A stretch of DNA of 64,000 nucleotides, from assembly GCF_003597395.2 (NCBI RefSeq), contig NC_133770.1, positions 289,325,744-289,389,743 of the forward strand, read 5' to 3'. The DNA comes from Chelonoidis abingdonii. Taxonomy: Eukaryota; Chordata; Testudines; Testudinidae. This document shows, piece by piece, positions 22,736 to 34,081 of this stretch; the stretch's first letter is position 1; every line of letters begins with the position of its first letter. The translations under genes and the position numbers were made by a program. Under the pieces are notes generated by a model. The model searched no databases. It was given only the letters and a program-made list of their open reading frames with translations, and was not told the DNA's origin.

Positions 22736-23109
22736 TTGCCCTGTTTTTTTTGCACAAGTTGGAAGGTGTGTAGTTAACATCTGAAAATGGGAGCTGTGCA
22801 TTGAGCAGACGAAGTGTGCACTGAATGAAGCGGGGTCAGAGGACTGTGAGTGCTCAGCACTTCTGAAAACCAGATCCCAGAAATATCAAGTTCGGCACTC
22901 TCAAACTGCTGAATGCACAATTAGTGACCACCAGTGAAAGGATTAAGGGAGTCCCCCAGCATCATGTAAGGACTCTGTGGCATAGGCAGGGCCAGGATCC
23001 AATTCTCTACCTTAACCATGAGGCTCAGTCCTCTTGATCAAAAGGTGTGTTGTAGGAGACAAGAGCAAATTCATATTTAAGGCCTGATCTTGGATTTACT
23101 AGAGAAAAG
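22736..23109. other. Unassigned
   Basis: No recognisable content. Confidence 0.4.
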
Positions 23110-23345
23110 ATGGTCCAATAATTAGAGTGCTAGCCTACGAATTGGGAGACCTGGGATATGTCACTGTCATGCCACAGACTTCCTGTATGACCTTGGGCAA
23201 GTCACTTAGCCTCCCTGTGCCTCAGTTCCCCATCTGTACAATGGGGATAATGGCACAGCCCTACCTCATCGGGGTGTTGTGAGGATAAATACAGTAAGGA
23301 TCATGAGGTGCTCAGGTACTATGGTGATGGGTGCCATAAAAATAC
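23110..23345 (+). repeat. MIR SINE, well preserved
   Basis: All MIR landmarks appear in order: 'ttagagtgctagcctac', 'ttgggcaagtcacttagcc', 'tgtgcctcagttccccatc', 'tgtacaatggggataatgg' and 'gttgtgaggataaat'. The best MIR in the window. Confidence 0.8.
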
Positions 23346-23544
23346 CTTAGTTAGACACTGGAGTGGATGCCTCAGATTCTGGTGTGTCCTGTTGAGTTTA
23401 AATGGACTCTGCATGCAGGCAGGGATTCTAATACAGACTAAAAGCCTTAGGCAGCAGTAACCCAACTAACATGGCAGTAGGAAGGTGGAATAGTATGCCA
23501 ATAACTTCACTTACCCGCATCAAAATGCTTCACAGCCATCCATT

Positions 23545-23695
23545 AATTAAACTCCACAAAACACCTTAGGAAATGAATGAGGTTAACGGATTTGTCCAAG
23601 TTAACATGCAAATCAGTGGAAGAGCTGGGAGCAGAACAAAGTCCTCTCTCTCTGCAGCTGGATCTGAACATCAGACAACAAAGACCTGTTAACAT
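23545..23695 (-). repeat. MIR fragment, minus strand
   Basis: 'gaatgaggttaacgg', 'aaatcagtggaagagctgg' and 'gcagaacaaagtcctctc' match the reverse MIR head and core. Confidence 0.5.
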
Positions 23696-23739
23696 CCACA
23701 GCTTATAGGAAGAGATCACCACTTTGTGAGGGTTTAGCA

Positions 23740-23965
23740 GTTTATTTTTATTATTGGTATGGAGTACGATCCTGCCCAGATGCTCCAGCGGAGACTGGGG
23801 CTCCATTGTACTAGGCACTGTATGTATACATGGGTAGGTACTGTCCCTTCTCCCAAAAGCCTTGCAATTGAAGTAGACAAGACAAACAAAAAGTGGGAGG
23901 AAAACAGAGGGAGAGAGAAGTGACTTGGCCAGGGTCACACAGGAAATCAGTAGTAGAGCCAAAAA
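23740..23965 (-). mobile_element. L2-like 3' end with MIR-like edge
   Basis: 'gggctccattgtactaggc', 'ctgtcccttctcccaaaag' and 'ccttgcaattgaag' correspond to the reverse L2-like 3' end; 23910-23960 adds 'acttggccagggtcacac', a reverse MIR-type block. Confidence 0.5.
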
Positions 23966-24708
23966 TAAAACACTGGTCCTGATGACTTATTTAGTGCCAT
24001 CCACCAGCGCCCACTGTCTTCCAATGCTTCAAGCAACATATGCTCCTCTGCTCTGATCCCATTCAGTGATAAAGAGAATAGGAGCTTGACAATGCAACTG
24101 CCTCTGTCTTGTTGCATGGTGTGAATGTAGAAGCAGGGATTAATGCTGGGAAAGGACATTGTTGCTATTTTACTCGCCATGGCCTGGTTTCCTGGTCACT
24201 GCTGGTATTCTGGACTCACAGGAGGCGTGATGGGGGCCAACAGAATGCTATTCTTGATTATCTTAGCTGAATAACCTTTCTGGGCATCAGCTGTAGCTCA
24301 GATAAGACTGGTTCTCTCTAGAGAGAGCCAATCACTGATATGTTTGGATACTTTGTAAATGTGCTGTCTGTAGCACCTGTCAGTGATAGCTTTAGAACAA
24401 CTCTGCTGTTGAGTTGCTCAAATTATCTGTGGTTCAGTGTGATTTTTTTTTAATGCCATCACTTTGCTGTTTTTCTCAAGAGGCTTTTCAAAGGTTGTAT
24501 CTTTCCCAGTCTTTAGCAAGCTAGTTTTTTGTTAGAGCTAGCTATAAAATCAGTAATCTCTAGTGGGGAATGCAGCACATGTATATTTCACTTACAAGAA
24601 ATACCAAATGAAAGGCCCTCACACGTCTGCTTCTCTGCAGCTAGACTCATTTACTTTTGAGCATCCTTGGCATTTGGATAATGAAACAAAACATGTATAT
24701 CTTGGTGT
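23966..24708. other. Unassigned
   Basis: No gene or confident repeat. Confidence 0.4.
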
Positions 24709-24713
24709 ATCCA

Positions 24714-25733
24714 TGTGATGTTATTGATATAAACTGGGACCATATAGAACATGGGTTGCAACCAAGGTTCTGTAGTGGCACCAAATCCTATGTAAAGGGG
24801 GTCATATAAGGTGTCTAAGACCAGGTTACGGGTTANNNNNNNNNNNNNNNNNNNNNNNNNNNNNNNNNNNNNNNNNNNNNNNNNNNNNNNNNNNNNNNNN
24901 NNNNNNNNNNNNNNNNNNNNNNNNNNNNNNNNNNNNNNNNNNNNNNNNNNNNNNNNNNNNNNNNNNNNNNNNNNNNNNNNNNNNNNNNNNNNNNNNNNNN
25001 NNNNNNNNNNNNNNNNNNNNNNNNNNNNNNNNNNNNNNNNNNNNNNNNNNNNNNNNNNNNNNNNNNNNNNNNNNNNNNNNNNNNNNNNNNNNNNNNNNNN
25101 NNNNNNNNNNNNNNNNNNNNNNNNNNNNNNNNNNNNNNNNNNNNNNNNNNNNNNNNNNNNNNNNNNNNNNNNNNNNNNNNNNNNNNNNNNNNNNNNNNNN
25201 NNNNNNNNNNNNNNNNNNNNNNNNNNNNNNNNNNNNNNNNNNNNNNNNNNNNNNNNNNNNNNNNNNNNNNNNNNNNNNNNNNNNNNNNNNNNNNNNNNNN
25301 NNNNNNNNNNNNNNNNNNNNNNNNNNNNNNNNNNNNNNNNNNNNNNNNNNNNNNNNNNNNNNNNNNNNNNNNNNNNNNNNNNNNNNNNNNNNNNNNNNNN
25401 NNNNNNNNNNNNNNNNNNNNNNNNNNNNNNNNNNNNNNNNNNNNNNNNNNNNNNNNNNNNNNNNNNNNNNNNNNNNNNNNNNNNNNNNNNNNNNNNNNNN
25501 NNNNNNNNNNNNNNNNNNNNNNNNNNNNNNNNNNNNNNNNNNNNNNNNNNNNNNNNNNNNNNNNNNNNNNNNNNNNNNNNNNNNNNNNNNNNNNNNNNGA
25601 AGTCTTTTGTCTGGCTGGTTTGGTTTGCCTTAGAGGTGGAAAAACCCCAGCCTTGGGCTGTGACTGCCCTGTTTGAGCAATTGGTCCTGATTTGGCACTC
25701 TCAGCTGGGTCCCGCCAAAACCACATCGTCACA
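24714..25733 (+). mobile_element. ERV-type solo LTR containing the assembly gap
   Basis: Left boundary 'tgtgatgtta' and right boundary 'catcgtcaca' are TG...CA with inverted ends, flanked by a perfect 5-bp TSD 'atcca' at 24709-24713 and 25734-25738. The 763-base gap lies inside, so length and content are uncertain; an internal region could in principle hide there, but the gap is too short for a full provirus. Strand is tentative: the plus orientation rests on my recollection of related turtle LTRs. The 315- and 299-residue frames here are almost entirely N and are not genes. Confidence 0.75.
24836..25598. other. Assembly gap (763 N)
   Basis: Continuous N. Any open frame drawn across it is meaningless. 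It coincides with the middle of an LTR, suggesting repeat collapse or a difficult sequence in assembly. Confidence 0.99.
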
Positions 25734-25738
25734 ATCCA

Positions 25739-26694
25739 TCACAAAAAGAATGATATAAACAGATTCCCAAGGTCTGCAAGGAAAAGGCCAGACAATTTTT
25801 TAGGGTGTGTGTATACCTTAATTTATCCAGTGTAAGCCACACGGGTGCATACAACTTTTTATGTTGGATGACGTGCACCCCTGCTGAGGTTTCATGCCAG
25901 TACAGTTATATTGGAAAAGCTACCTTGGTGCAAAATGCTCACTGTAAATAAAACCTTTTACTCTTGAATTATCACCTAAAACCGCACATTTCTCTTGGTC
26001 AAGAACCAAACTCTACAAGACTTTCACTGACAATTTTTAATCCTATCACTCTACACTGACATTAAAAGTAGCAAAGGATTTGAACCGGCACTCCCAAACT
26101 TTGAGGGGAGGTGTGTTTGAAAGCTGAACCCAGATCCACATTTTGCATATCTTCCCTGTTTTAAAAATGAGCTAGTTGGTAACCTTAGATCCAAACACCT
26201 CTTAGAGTCGTCAAGATCTGGATCCGGATCTGAATGTTGGAACCTGAGCTCCAGTTAAGAGACAATGTAAAATTGCACGATTGGCTTTTAAACAACTAAG
26301 TCTTACCAGCACCTTCATTTATCTAATTAAACAAAGATTGTCTTCAGTCATACTGACAATGAATTTAGAGTTGCTGACCTTGTTTTTCTTACCTTTGCAT
26401 CACACAGTATCAGGCCTCCTGAGGAGAAGGGAGGCCTCTCTTCCCAGGCAGGACCAGAGCAGGTCTGGGACCTGATCCCTGTGCTTTGCTCAGGAAGAGT
26501 TAATCTTCTGCAGGGTCTTTGAACAGTGTGGCCAGATGCAGCCCCTTCACTGCATATGACATAAAATGTAGTAACACTGTGGGAAAGCTGTGGTGCTATT
26601 TTTGCTCACAGGCTCTGACATGCTTTGTATGCTATGGCAGCATGTGACATCATCGTGAGAATGTTCTGTGGGTCTAGTCTCACTGAAGTCTAGA
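25739..26694. other. Unassigned
   Basis: No gene. 25800-25925 has a MITE-like look ('gggtgtgtgtatacc') but I could not find matching ends. Confidence 0.35.
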
Positions 26695-26785
26695 GGTGAA
26701 ATCATGGCCCTGTTGAAGTCATTGGCTACCCATCAATGGGAATCACACCATGGATTTCAATGAGAACTAGCGCAGGCCCTTAGAA
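26695..26785. repeat. Dispersed palindromic repeat copy
   Basis: 'catggccctgttgaagtc', 'atcaatgggaatcac' and 'ggatttcaatgagaac' fit the hairpin family. Confidence 0.45.
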
Positions 26786-27594
26786 GTGTATGTGTGTGTG
26801 GGGGGGGGGAAGGGTTCAAAATGTGGCGTGCAATCCAAGGTGTGGGGGGATGCCTTGTGTTTGGTCATGAATATTTCCATTTAGAGATGTATTGTTCTTG
26901 TGACTCTAGGTGTAGTCAAATGATCTGTACTGGAAATTGACTGGTAGAATTTATAATGAAGTAATATCCTCTAGGGTGTGGAAGGAAACTGGCAGAATGA
27001 GAAGGTGAGGGAGGAACCAGTTACACATCACAGAATGCAATAAGTGAAGTGAAATTTTTTGGCATATTTTCCCCTGATCATTCCCTCCGTTGAAGTAGCC
27101 TTGGGGTAATTCTGCACTGTAAAACAGCTCTGAGATCTGTCCTTAGCGGCAGGACTTGATTGAGAATTTGTCTATCAACACATCAGCGAGTCCCCATGCA
27201 AAGAAGTCAATTTTAACTCTGCACGTCTGAGCGCTCATGCCAGTGCATATTGCTGTGGGTGAAATTCGCTCCATTCAAAAAGATGGCACAAAAGCTGCAC
27301 ACTACTTAAGTCCCACATAAATCCTCCAAATAGGGGTTAGGTGGGATTTGCATCGGCTTTGTGCTAGGCCCCCCTGCGCAGCAGTGAAGTTCACTCTGTA
27401 AGAGTTATACTCATCTAATCAGGGACCACAAATGACCCCACTTAAATTATGTGACCAATTGCTACTCGCCAGCACAGCTTGAATTTTGAATCTCTAATAC
27501 TTGCCGCAGACTGTTCAGAAAGAGAACAAAACCTGTGAGAAAACACACTAGTAAGGAAATCACAGTTTTCTCATCAGCTCTCCAGGCCTGAAAC
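26786..27594. other. Unassigned
   Basis: A GT/G-run at 26790-26812; otherwise nothing recognised. Confidence 0.4.
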
Positions 27595-27658
27595 AAAATC
27601 CAGTGAAGTCAATGGGAGTCTTTCCTTTGAGTCAATGGGTTCTGGATCAGGCTTTCCA
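27595..27658. repeat. Dispersed palindromic repeat copy
   Basis: 'ccagtgaagtcaatggg' is mirrored by 'gagtcaatgggttctgg', with a short spacer. Confidence 0.55.
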
Positions 27659-28675
27659 TCACACACAAAAAAAGGCTAAAATTTCCAATCAATAAGCAGC
27701 TTGTGATTCACTCTGCTCTACAGATTTTAAAGATAAGAAAAGAGACTTTTTAGGATGCTGAAAGTTGGAATGTAGAAATATTGTTGTCCTCCTAATGGTC
27801 AACTCTGAAATGTCTCCTTCTAACTCAATATCTCTTTTCACTGAGTGTTTTGGGGTCAATATTGCTGATTTTAGGGATGCAGATGAGCGTTTACTCCTTT
27901 TAGCTTCTGAGATCCCACCAGGTACAGATTATCATTAGCCAGGCCACTACCCTCTCCCCATTCAAGTCCCCAGAAGACTCACTTGTGCTACTGTGCTCAC
28001 AAGAGTCGAGTCAACAAAGATCTGTAATGAGCTACTCCACTGTGCTATTCACATGCACACGAGCAATTTATGTGGGACTTCAGTGACACACAGGTCTCAT
28101 GCTGGCTTTTTGAACAGGGTGAATTTCATCAAGAGTGAGCAGTGCTGGTGTGAGTGCTCAGACGTGGAGAGTTAAAATTGGCTTCTTTGCCTGGGGACTC
28201 ACTGATGTGAATTTGCAATTCATTTGTAGTTAGAAATGTAGGAGTAAACTCAGCTACTCCAGTATCTGCTAAAAGGAATATTAGCCCAACTGAACCAAAT
28301 CCACTTAAAAATTCAAACAAATACTCACTCAAAATAGTTTGTGGAATTGGCCCTATTCTGTAATTTGTACAGGAAAATGGCAAAGGGGGCAGATAAGTTT
28401 CAAAATAAAATTGTGCGATGGTATGAATATTACAAGAATTCTGGAAAGCTTCCATTACCAAATCATTTCCCCACTCTTTTCTGTCTTGTCTACATAGGGT
28501 GTTACCCAGGAACTTCAGTGGGCTTTGGGTATCTTCCCATGGACTACAATGCAATTTGGATCAGATGGTAGGTATGAGAGATTTTATGGCAGGCCAGCAC
28601 GTGCAGATTTCAGTTGAAGCTTCATATTGCTACCATAATACAAATAAATGAATACATAATAGTAGTAATTCACCC
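27659..28675. other. Unassigned
   Basis: A 141-residue minus-strand frame (28129-28554) shows no motif or family resemblance, and I do not call it a gene. Confidence 0.4.
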
Positions 28676-28679
28676 TGTT

Positions 28680-29290
28680 TTTGTTGTTTTCCCTAGGAAA
28701 CCTAGGCATGGATCAGGGCACCACTGTGCCACGTGGAAAAACGAAAAGACAAAGAGCGTACAATCAAAGTATAAGACATGAAACAACAAATGGATACAGA
28801 GAGACCAATGAGGCAGTACAAAGAAGCAGGGCCAGCCAGAGGATTCAGGGGGCCTAGGGCAAAGCAGGGGAGCAGCGGCGCTTGTATTCACCTGGCGGTG
28901 GTCTGGGTCTTCAGCGGCATTTCGGTGGCAGGAAGCCCTTCAGTCGTGTCGTGTCTTTGGTAGCACTGGGGGACCCCCCACCGCCGAAGACCTGGACTGC
29001 CTCTGGGCTAGGGCTTGCAGGGCCCCTGCGGGGCCCAGGGCAAATTGCCCCACTTGCCCCCACCTCTGGGCAGCCCTGCAAAGAAGCAATGAGACAGCAT
29101 GATGGAGAGTGGTCTCTGCACACCAGCAGCCTAACCCCCATCAAGTTTTTTATAGGCTGCCTGGGAAAGGAGGGTTTTGAAAGAGGATAAGGAGTTGGTT
29201 TGTGATTGTTTATAGGGAGCTCTTCCCAAGCATGAGGGGCAGCAGGGGAGAAAGCACACTGATGTATAGGTGAAGCAACTGCACGCAAGT
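28680..29290 (-). mobile_element. L2-like LINE 3' end split by a hAT MITE
   Basis: 'ggatcagggcaccactgtg', 'caacaaatggatacagag', 'accagcagcctaaccc' and 'gggagctcttcccaagc' match, block for block, the copy at 2655-3060. A hAT MITE with a perfect TSD is inserted at 28827-29078, after which the L2-like sequence resumes exactly. Confidence 0.7.
28827..29078. mobile_element. hAT MITE with perfect 8-bp TSD
   Basis: TSD 'caaagaag' at 28819-28826 and 29079-29086. Inverted termini are 'cagggc' and 'gccctg'. 252 bp, strongly GC-rich, non-coding. It interrupts the L2-like sequence, so it is the younger insertion. Confidence 0.9.
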
Positions 29291-30052
29291 GGATAGTGTT
29301 ACTCCAGATTTACACAGGTGAAACTCAGGGCAGAATTTGGTCCTGTATTTCACCTATTTGCTGTTGGTATTAATACTCACATCTATCGGTCCGTTCAGAT
29401 GTATGAAAGAGAGAAAAAGAAGAAAGCAAATGTGGTGGCGTTTTAAATAGAGCCAGTAGCATTCTACCATGGGCTCTGCCTGAGTGGTGCTGATGTATCA
29501 CAAATACTCCAGGGCTTGTTTAATAAACTGATTAAATAATCACATTAAGGAATATCATTTCAAGGCAGGAGGCCTTTCATTCAGAGGGCTGTAGCCACTC
29601 AAGGCTTTTCAGAGAATTCACAAGGCATTAGAGTTAATGGGAGATCTGTGCCAAAAGCCCTGTCCATCAAGATGTGGATGAGCCCTTAAGTAGAGAATGA
29701 TTAGTACTTTATTAGACTTTATCAACTCCAATTATGTTTTTGAAAATACTTCAATGAACAATGTTTGAAATACTGGGGCTAGTGATCTAGGTATTAATCT
29801 GGTACTCGAAGGCTGGAACATGTATACAGACGCTGGTTGATCAACCAGAAGTCCTGGCTGTTGGCTGTTTCAGTAGCTAATGGTATGATGGTGGCCTGTT
29901 GGAACAGAATGGAATTTGCCTAACTGGCAAATTCCCCACCAAAAGACACGGTGGTGACGGGTATATCAGAAACAGAAACATTAGATAAAATAGAAAAGAT
30001 ATAAGCTCACTAGCAGAAAGCTGTTTACTACTATTGACTAGTCTGGAATTTG
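29291..30052. other. Unassigned
   Basis: No gene or repeat recognised. Confidence 0.4.
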
Positions 30053-30160
30053 AGGATGAGATATTCAGAGACACTTAGGGGGCTTTGCATGGCCAAGTCT
30101 CATTAATTTTAATAGTGATTGGGTATCCAAAGCCCCTAGGTGATTTGAATATCTCATCCT
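30053..30160. repeat. Palindromic MITE-like hairpin
   Basis: Perfect 15-bp arms 'aggatgagatattca' (30053-30067) and its complement (30146-30160), with further imperfect pairing inward ('cacttagggggctttg' against 'caaagcccctaggtg'). About 108 bp. Related sequence near 35910-36000 and 57885-57975 ('ttaggagcc' blocks) suggests a dispersed family. Confidence 0.65.
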
Positions 30161-30966
30161 GAAAGCCCAACAGGGAAACTATATCTGGATCATCCCTTCC
30201 AGGGCTATAATTTGTTTGCATCTTAGATACTTAAGGAATGGGGTTTTTTTTCCCATTAGCTTTTTGATGCAAGAAGGCAGAACTTGACACTCATACAAAA
30301 TGCATGTAGCACTAAAGCATTGTGATATGTGCAAAGATATTTTCTGAGCAAGGGAAAGAAAGAGAAAGAGTTTACTTTCTGGGGTATACCTTACTGTGGT
30401 GAAGACAGTCCCCTACTTCACTGCAAAATTTCTCAATTGATCATTGCCCATTTATAAGTAAAGATAGTAACAGAGCCAGATTGTGACACCAATTCTTACG
30501 CAGGCTTCCCCAGTAAAGTCAAACAGGATTTCTTCGAATCTGACCATACAGTGTTGCTTCATATTTGGGGTGCCACTTGGGCAGAGAAATGCCGTTCATG
30601 ACGACAGACAGTTTAAAATAAAAACTGTGAATGTAAGTTGCTACTTTTGTCCAAAGAGAGGTTTCTAAGTATTCTGCCACACTTGACCTGCCTTGCAGAG
30701 ATGAGTGTAGGTGAGATCTTTAGGCACATACTACTTCAAAGGTGGTCATTTGATGGGAATGGTGGTTATCTCTCTTTCCAGGCTCCGCTATGTCACTCAT
30801 CACTATGGTGTTGAACAAAGTCAAGACGTTAATGTCCAGGTAGTCCTGTCTCTGGAGTGGGTGGATAGAGATGGAGTGGGTGCAGTGTCACCTATCCTTG
30901 ATGTTCAATATTCATGTCTCATATAAATACACCTAAAATTCATGAAATTGTCTTAAAAATCATTGG
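30161..30966. other. Unassigned
   Basis: No recognisable gene. A 71-residue frame at 30711-30926 is unremarkable. Confidence 0.4.
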
Positions 30967-31343
30967 CTTAAAATTCAGGCCATCGAGCAATTAAAAAAAT
31001 TAATTGTGTGATTACTACATTAATTGTGCGATTAAGTGCACTGTTAATAATAGAATACCATTTATTTAAATATTTTGGATGTTTTTTCCACTTTCAAATA
31101 TATTGATTTCAATTACAACACAGAATATAAAGTGTACAGTACTCACTTTATATATATTTTCTATTACAAGTATTTGCACTGTAATGAAGTATTTGTGCAG
31201 TAAAAGACATAATAGATAGTATTTTTCAATGCACTACAGTACTTGCATGAGGTGAAATCCCTTTGTCATGAAATTATGTACAAAAAACTATGTTAAAAAA
31301 AAAAAGCCTTGTAAAATTTTAGAGCCTGCAAGTCCACTCAGTC

Positions 31344-31900
31344 CTACTTCTTGTTCAGCCAATCACTTAGACAAACAAGTTTGTTTACATTTGCAGTAGA
31401 TAATGGTGCCCACTTCTTGTTTACAATGTCAGCTGAAAATAAGAACAGGCGAACAGGTACTGTTGTAGTCAGTGTCATAAGATATTTATGTGCCAGATGT
31501 GCTAAAGATTCATATCTCCCTTCATGCTTCAACCACCATTCCAGGGGACATGCCTCCATGTGATGATAGTTTCTGCTCAATAACAATCCAAAGCAGTACA
31601 GACCGACGCATGTTCATTTTCATTATTTGAGTCAGATGCCACCAGCAAAAGGTTGATTTGCTTTTTTGGTGGTTTGGGTTCTGTAGTTTCTGCATTGGAG
31701 TGTTGCTCTTTTAAGACTTTTGAAAGCATGCTCCACACCTCGTGCCTCTCAGATTTTGGAAGACACTTAGATTCGTCAACGTTGGGTTGAATGCTGTAGC
31801 TAATTTTAGAAATCTCACAGTGGTACCCTCTCTGCATTTTCTGAAATCTGCAGTGAAAGTGCTCTTAAAATGAACATGTGCTGGGTCATCATCTGAGACT
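31344..31900 (-). pseudogene. hAT transposase C-terminus, left arm
   Basis: The minus-strand translation has VRLFLFSADIVNKKWAPL then ANVNKLVCLSDWLNKK at its end, the C-terminal dimerisation region of hAT transposases (RLFSxxGxIxxxxRxxL type). 31837-31577 gives an upstream segment with KLPKSERHEVWSML-like content and a long Ser/Asn/Glu stretch. The frame is broken between the two. No DDE catalytic region is present. Derived from an autonomous family; not functional. Confidence 0.75.
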
Positions 31901-31916
31901 GCTATAACATGAAATA

Positions 31917-32669
31917 CAGTAACTCCTCATTTAACGTTGTAGTTATGTTCCTGAAAAATGTGACTTTAAGTGAAATGATGTTAAGCAAATCCAATTTCCC
32001 CATAAAAATGAATGTAAATGGAGGGTTAGGTTCCCAGGGATATATTTTTTTTGCCATACAGTACAGTACTATAGTTGGGAGGTGCCCCCACCTTACTCCA
32101 CACAGGCACAGCCCACTTGCACTGCAGTCAATGAGCCAGGCAAGGAGGCTGAAGGTGCTGTAGGCTAGAAGAAGCACGTTGTGCCGCAGCAGTGGCAACT
32201 TCCTCTACTCTGCAAGTACCGGGGCAGGGAGCTCAACCCTTGGCCCGCCCTCGCCACCCCTCCCCCCAAACTCTCACCTTTAACCTGCCTTTTCTTCCTC
32301 CCTCCTTGCCCTTTACTCTGCATGCCGCATCCTTTCTTCCCGCCCTCCACCCCTGCCTGCTGCCTGGAACAGCTGCTTGCTGTGTTGGGAGGTAGGGGAG
32401 GGTCAGCTCCTCCCCACTCCCTCTCTGACACTGCAAGCCAGCTGATTGCTGCGGGCAACAGGTGGGGAGAGAGGGAAGGCGCTGATAGGTGAGTATGCTG
32501 CTGTGGGGGACGCTTAGGGGAGCTGATGAGCTGCCAGCTGTGGACAAAGCAGGCAGCCAACATGTTATAGTGAAGCATTGCACAACTTTAAATGGAGCAA
32601 GTTCTGTAACTGAGCAGGGACGCAAGTAATCAACGTTAAGCGAAGAGGATGTTAAGTGGGGAGTTGCTG
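31917..32669. mobile_element. Tc1/mariner-like (Tigger-type) MITE, TA TSD
   Basis: Inverted termini 'cagtaactcctcatttaac' and, reversed, 'cagcaactccccacttaac', flanked by TA on both sides (31915-31916 and 32670-32671). TA duplication defines Tc1/mariner; the long 'cttaacg' termini recall Tigger/pogo derivatives. The centre is GC-rich and non-coding; overlapping frames of 98-156 residues are spurious. It sits inside the hAT derivative. Confidence 0.8.
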
Positions 32670-32709
32670 TATATGGCATATGTGGGTAAAGAAGAGTTGT
32701 CAAGAAGTG

Positions 32710-33486
32710 TGTTGTCAGATGCTACCGGTTTTGGTGCTCTGCTCTCTCCTTGTTGGTATAATCATCGGCTGCGTGCGTGTGTTCCCTCTGTGTGCTGCCC
32801 CACTCCTGCAGACTAGCTGACAGCAGACCCGAAGAGAACCCCCAATGACCACAGAGTCTAGTAAGGTACTGAAGGCACGTCGGCCAGGTTTATTGACGTA
32901 TCGGATACAGTAGTAGTTCCCTGAATCTTCTAGCCTAACTCAGGGCATACTACAAATATGTTACCCACGGTCAATGGAACTCGACTCAGTCAGTGGCGGG
33001 ACTTTCCACTGCCCCTAGGCCGGACAAAACATTGCCCAGGGATACATTCTTAACTATACAAACAAGTTACACATCACTCCTGACGTATTGAGGTGCAACC
33101 CCTCTACGTAGCAAGGTACAACCCCTCTACGTAGCAAGATGCCGCCTCTCACCTTGTACAACTTGGTTAGATCAAAACAACTCTATCCATCATATTACCC
33201 TTTTGCCCCTGTCATTGGGATGGGTCAGCCTGTTCCTTGTTATCTGTGTGGAATGTGCCAGTATGTGAATGTTCTGATCTCTAGTGTTCAGTATCTTTTA
33301 GGTACATATTTTCTTGCAGCATCAGCCCTTTCCTTGCCAACTTCTGTGAGCAGGGCCTGCCTCTGGCTCACAGCTCCACTTTGCTTTATGTTAGCAAAGT
33401 CTTCACCATTACTTTAGTTCAGGCCTTAGGCCTCATACCAGGCCTCTGATACCAATGTTTACGTCTTAGGGCCTCCTTTTACTACA
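32710..33486 (-). mobile_element. Solo LTR inside the hAT derivative
   Basis: TG...CA ends with inverted 'tgttgt' and 'actaca' termini. On the minus strand an AATAAA signal (32889-32894) is followed by about 180 bp of U5-like sequence. hAT sequence is found on both sides. I could not see a clean TSD, so the outer bases are approximate. Contains a tandem 'acccctctacgtagcaag' duplicated around 33100-33135. Confidence 0.65.
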
Positions 33487-33559
33487 GAGACATGCAATTC
33501 TCACCCAAGAAGTCCAGTCACAAATTTAATTAATGCATTGTTTTTAATGAGCATCATTA

Positions 33560-33780
33560 GCATGGAAGCATGTCCTCTGGAATGGTGGCTGAAGCATGAA
33601 GGGGCATGCGAATGTTTAGCATCTGGCACGTAAATACCTTGCAGTGTCAGCTACAAAAATGCCATTCAAATGCCTCTTCTCACTTTCTGGTGACATTATA
33701 AATAAGAAGAGGGCAGCATTATTTCTAGCAAATGTGAAAAAACTTGTTTGTCTTAGCGACTGGCTGAACAAGAATTAGGA
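33560..33780 (+). pseudogene. hAT transposase C-terminus, right arm
   Basis: Plus-strand translation near 33665-33775 gives LFSLSGDIINKKRAALF and KLVCLSDWLNKN followed by a stop, the same dimerisation region as the left arm but in opposite orientation and better preserved at the SLSGDI block. It confirms that the host element is an inverted pair of transposase tails. Confidence 0.75.
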
Positions 33781-34081
33781 CTGAGTGGACTAGTAGGCTC
33801 GGAATTTTTACATTGTTTTGTTTTCGAGTGCAGTTATGTAACAAAAAAAAGTCTACATTTGCACATTTCACTTTCATGACAAAGACATTACACTACAGTA
33901 CTTGTGTGGGGTGAATTGAAAAATACTATTTTTTGGTTTATTATTTTTTACAGTGCAAATATTTGTAATAAAAATAATATTCACTTTGATTTCAATTACA
34001 ACACAGAGACAGAATAGAATATATATAGGAAAATGTAGAAAACAGGCAACATAGTTAATAAATTTCAATTGGTATTCTATT

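Noticed and set aside
24811..25758. 315- and 299-residue open frames
   Set aside because: They are open only because they cross 763 N bases within an LTR.
28129..28554. 141-residue minus-strand frame
   Set aside because: No recognisable motif; composition resembles non-coding sequence.
32165..32703. Overlapping 103-156-residue frames
   Set aside because: GC-rich interior of a TA-flanked MITE; no motif.
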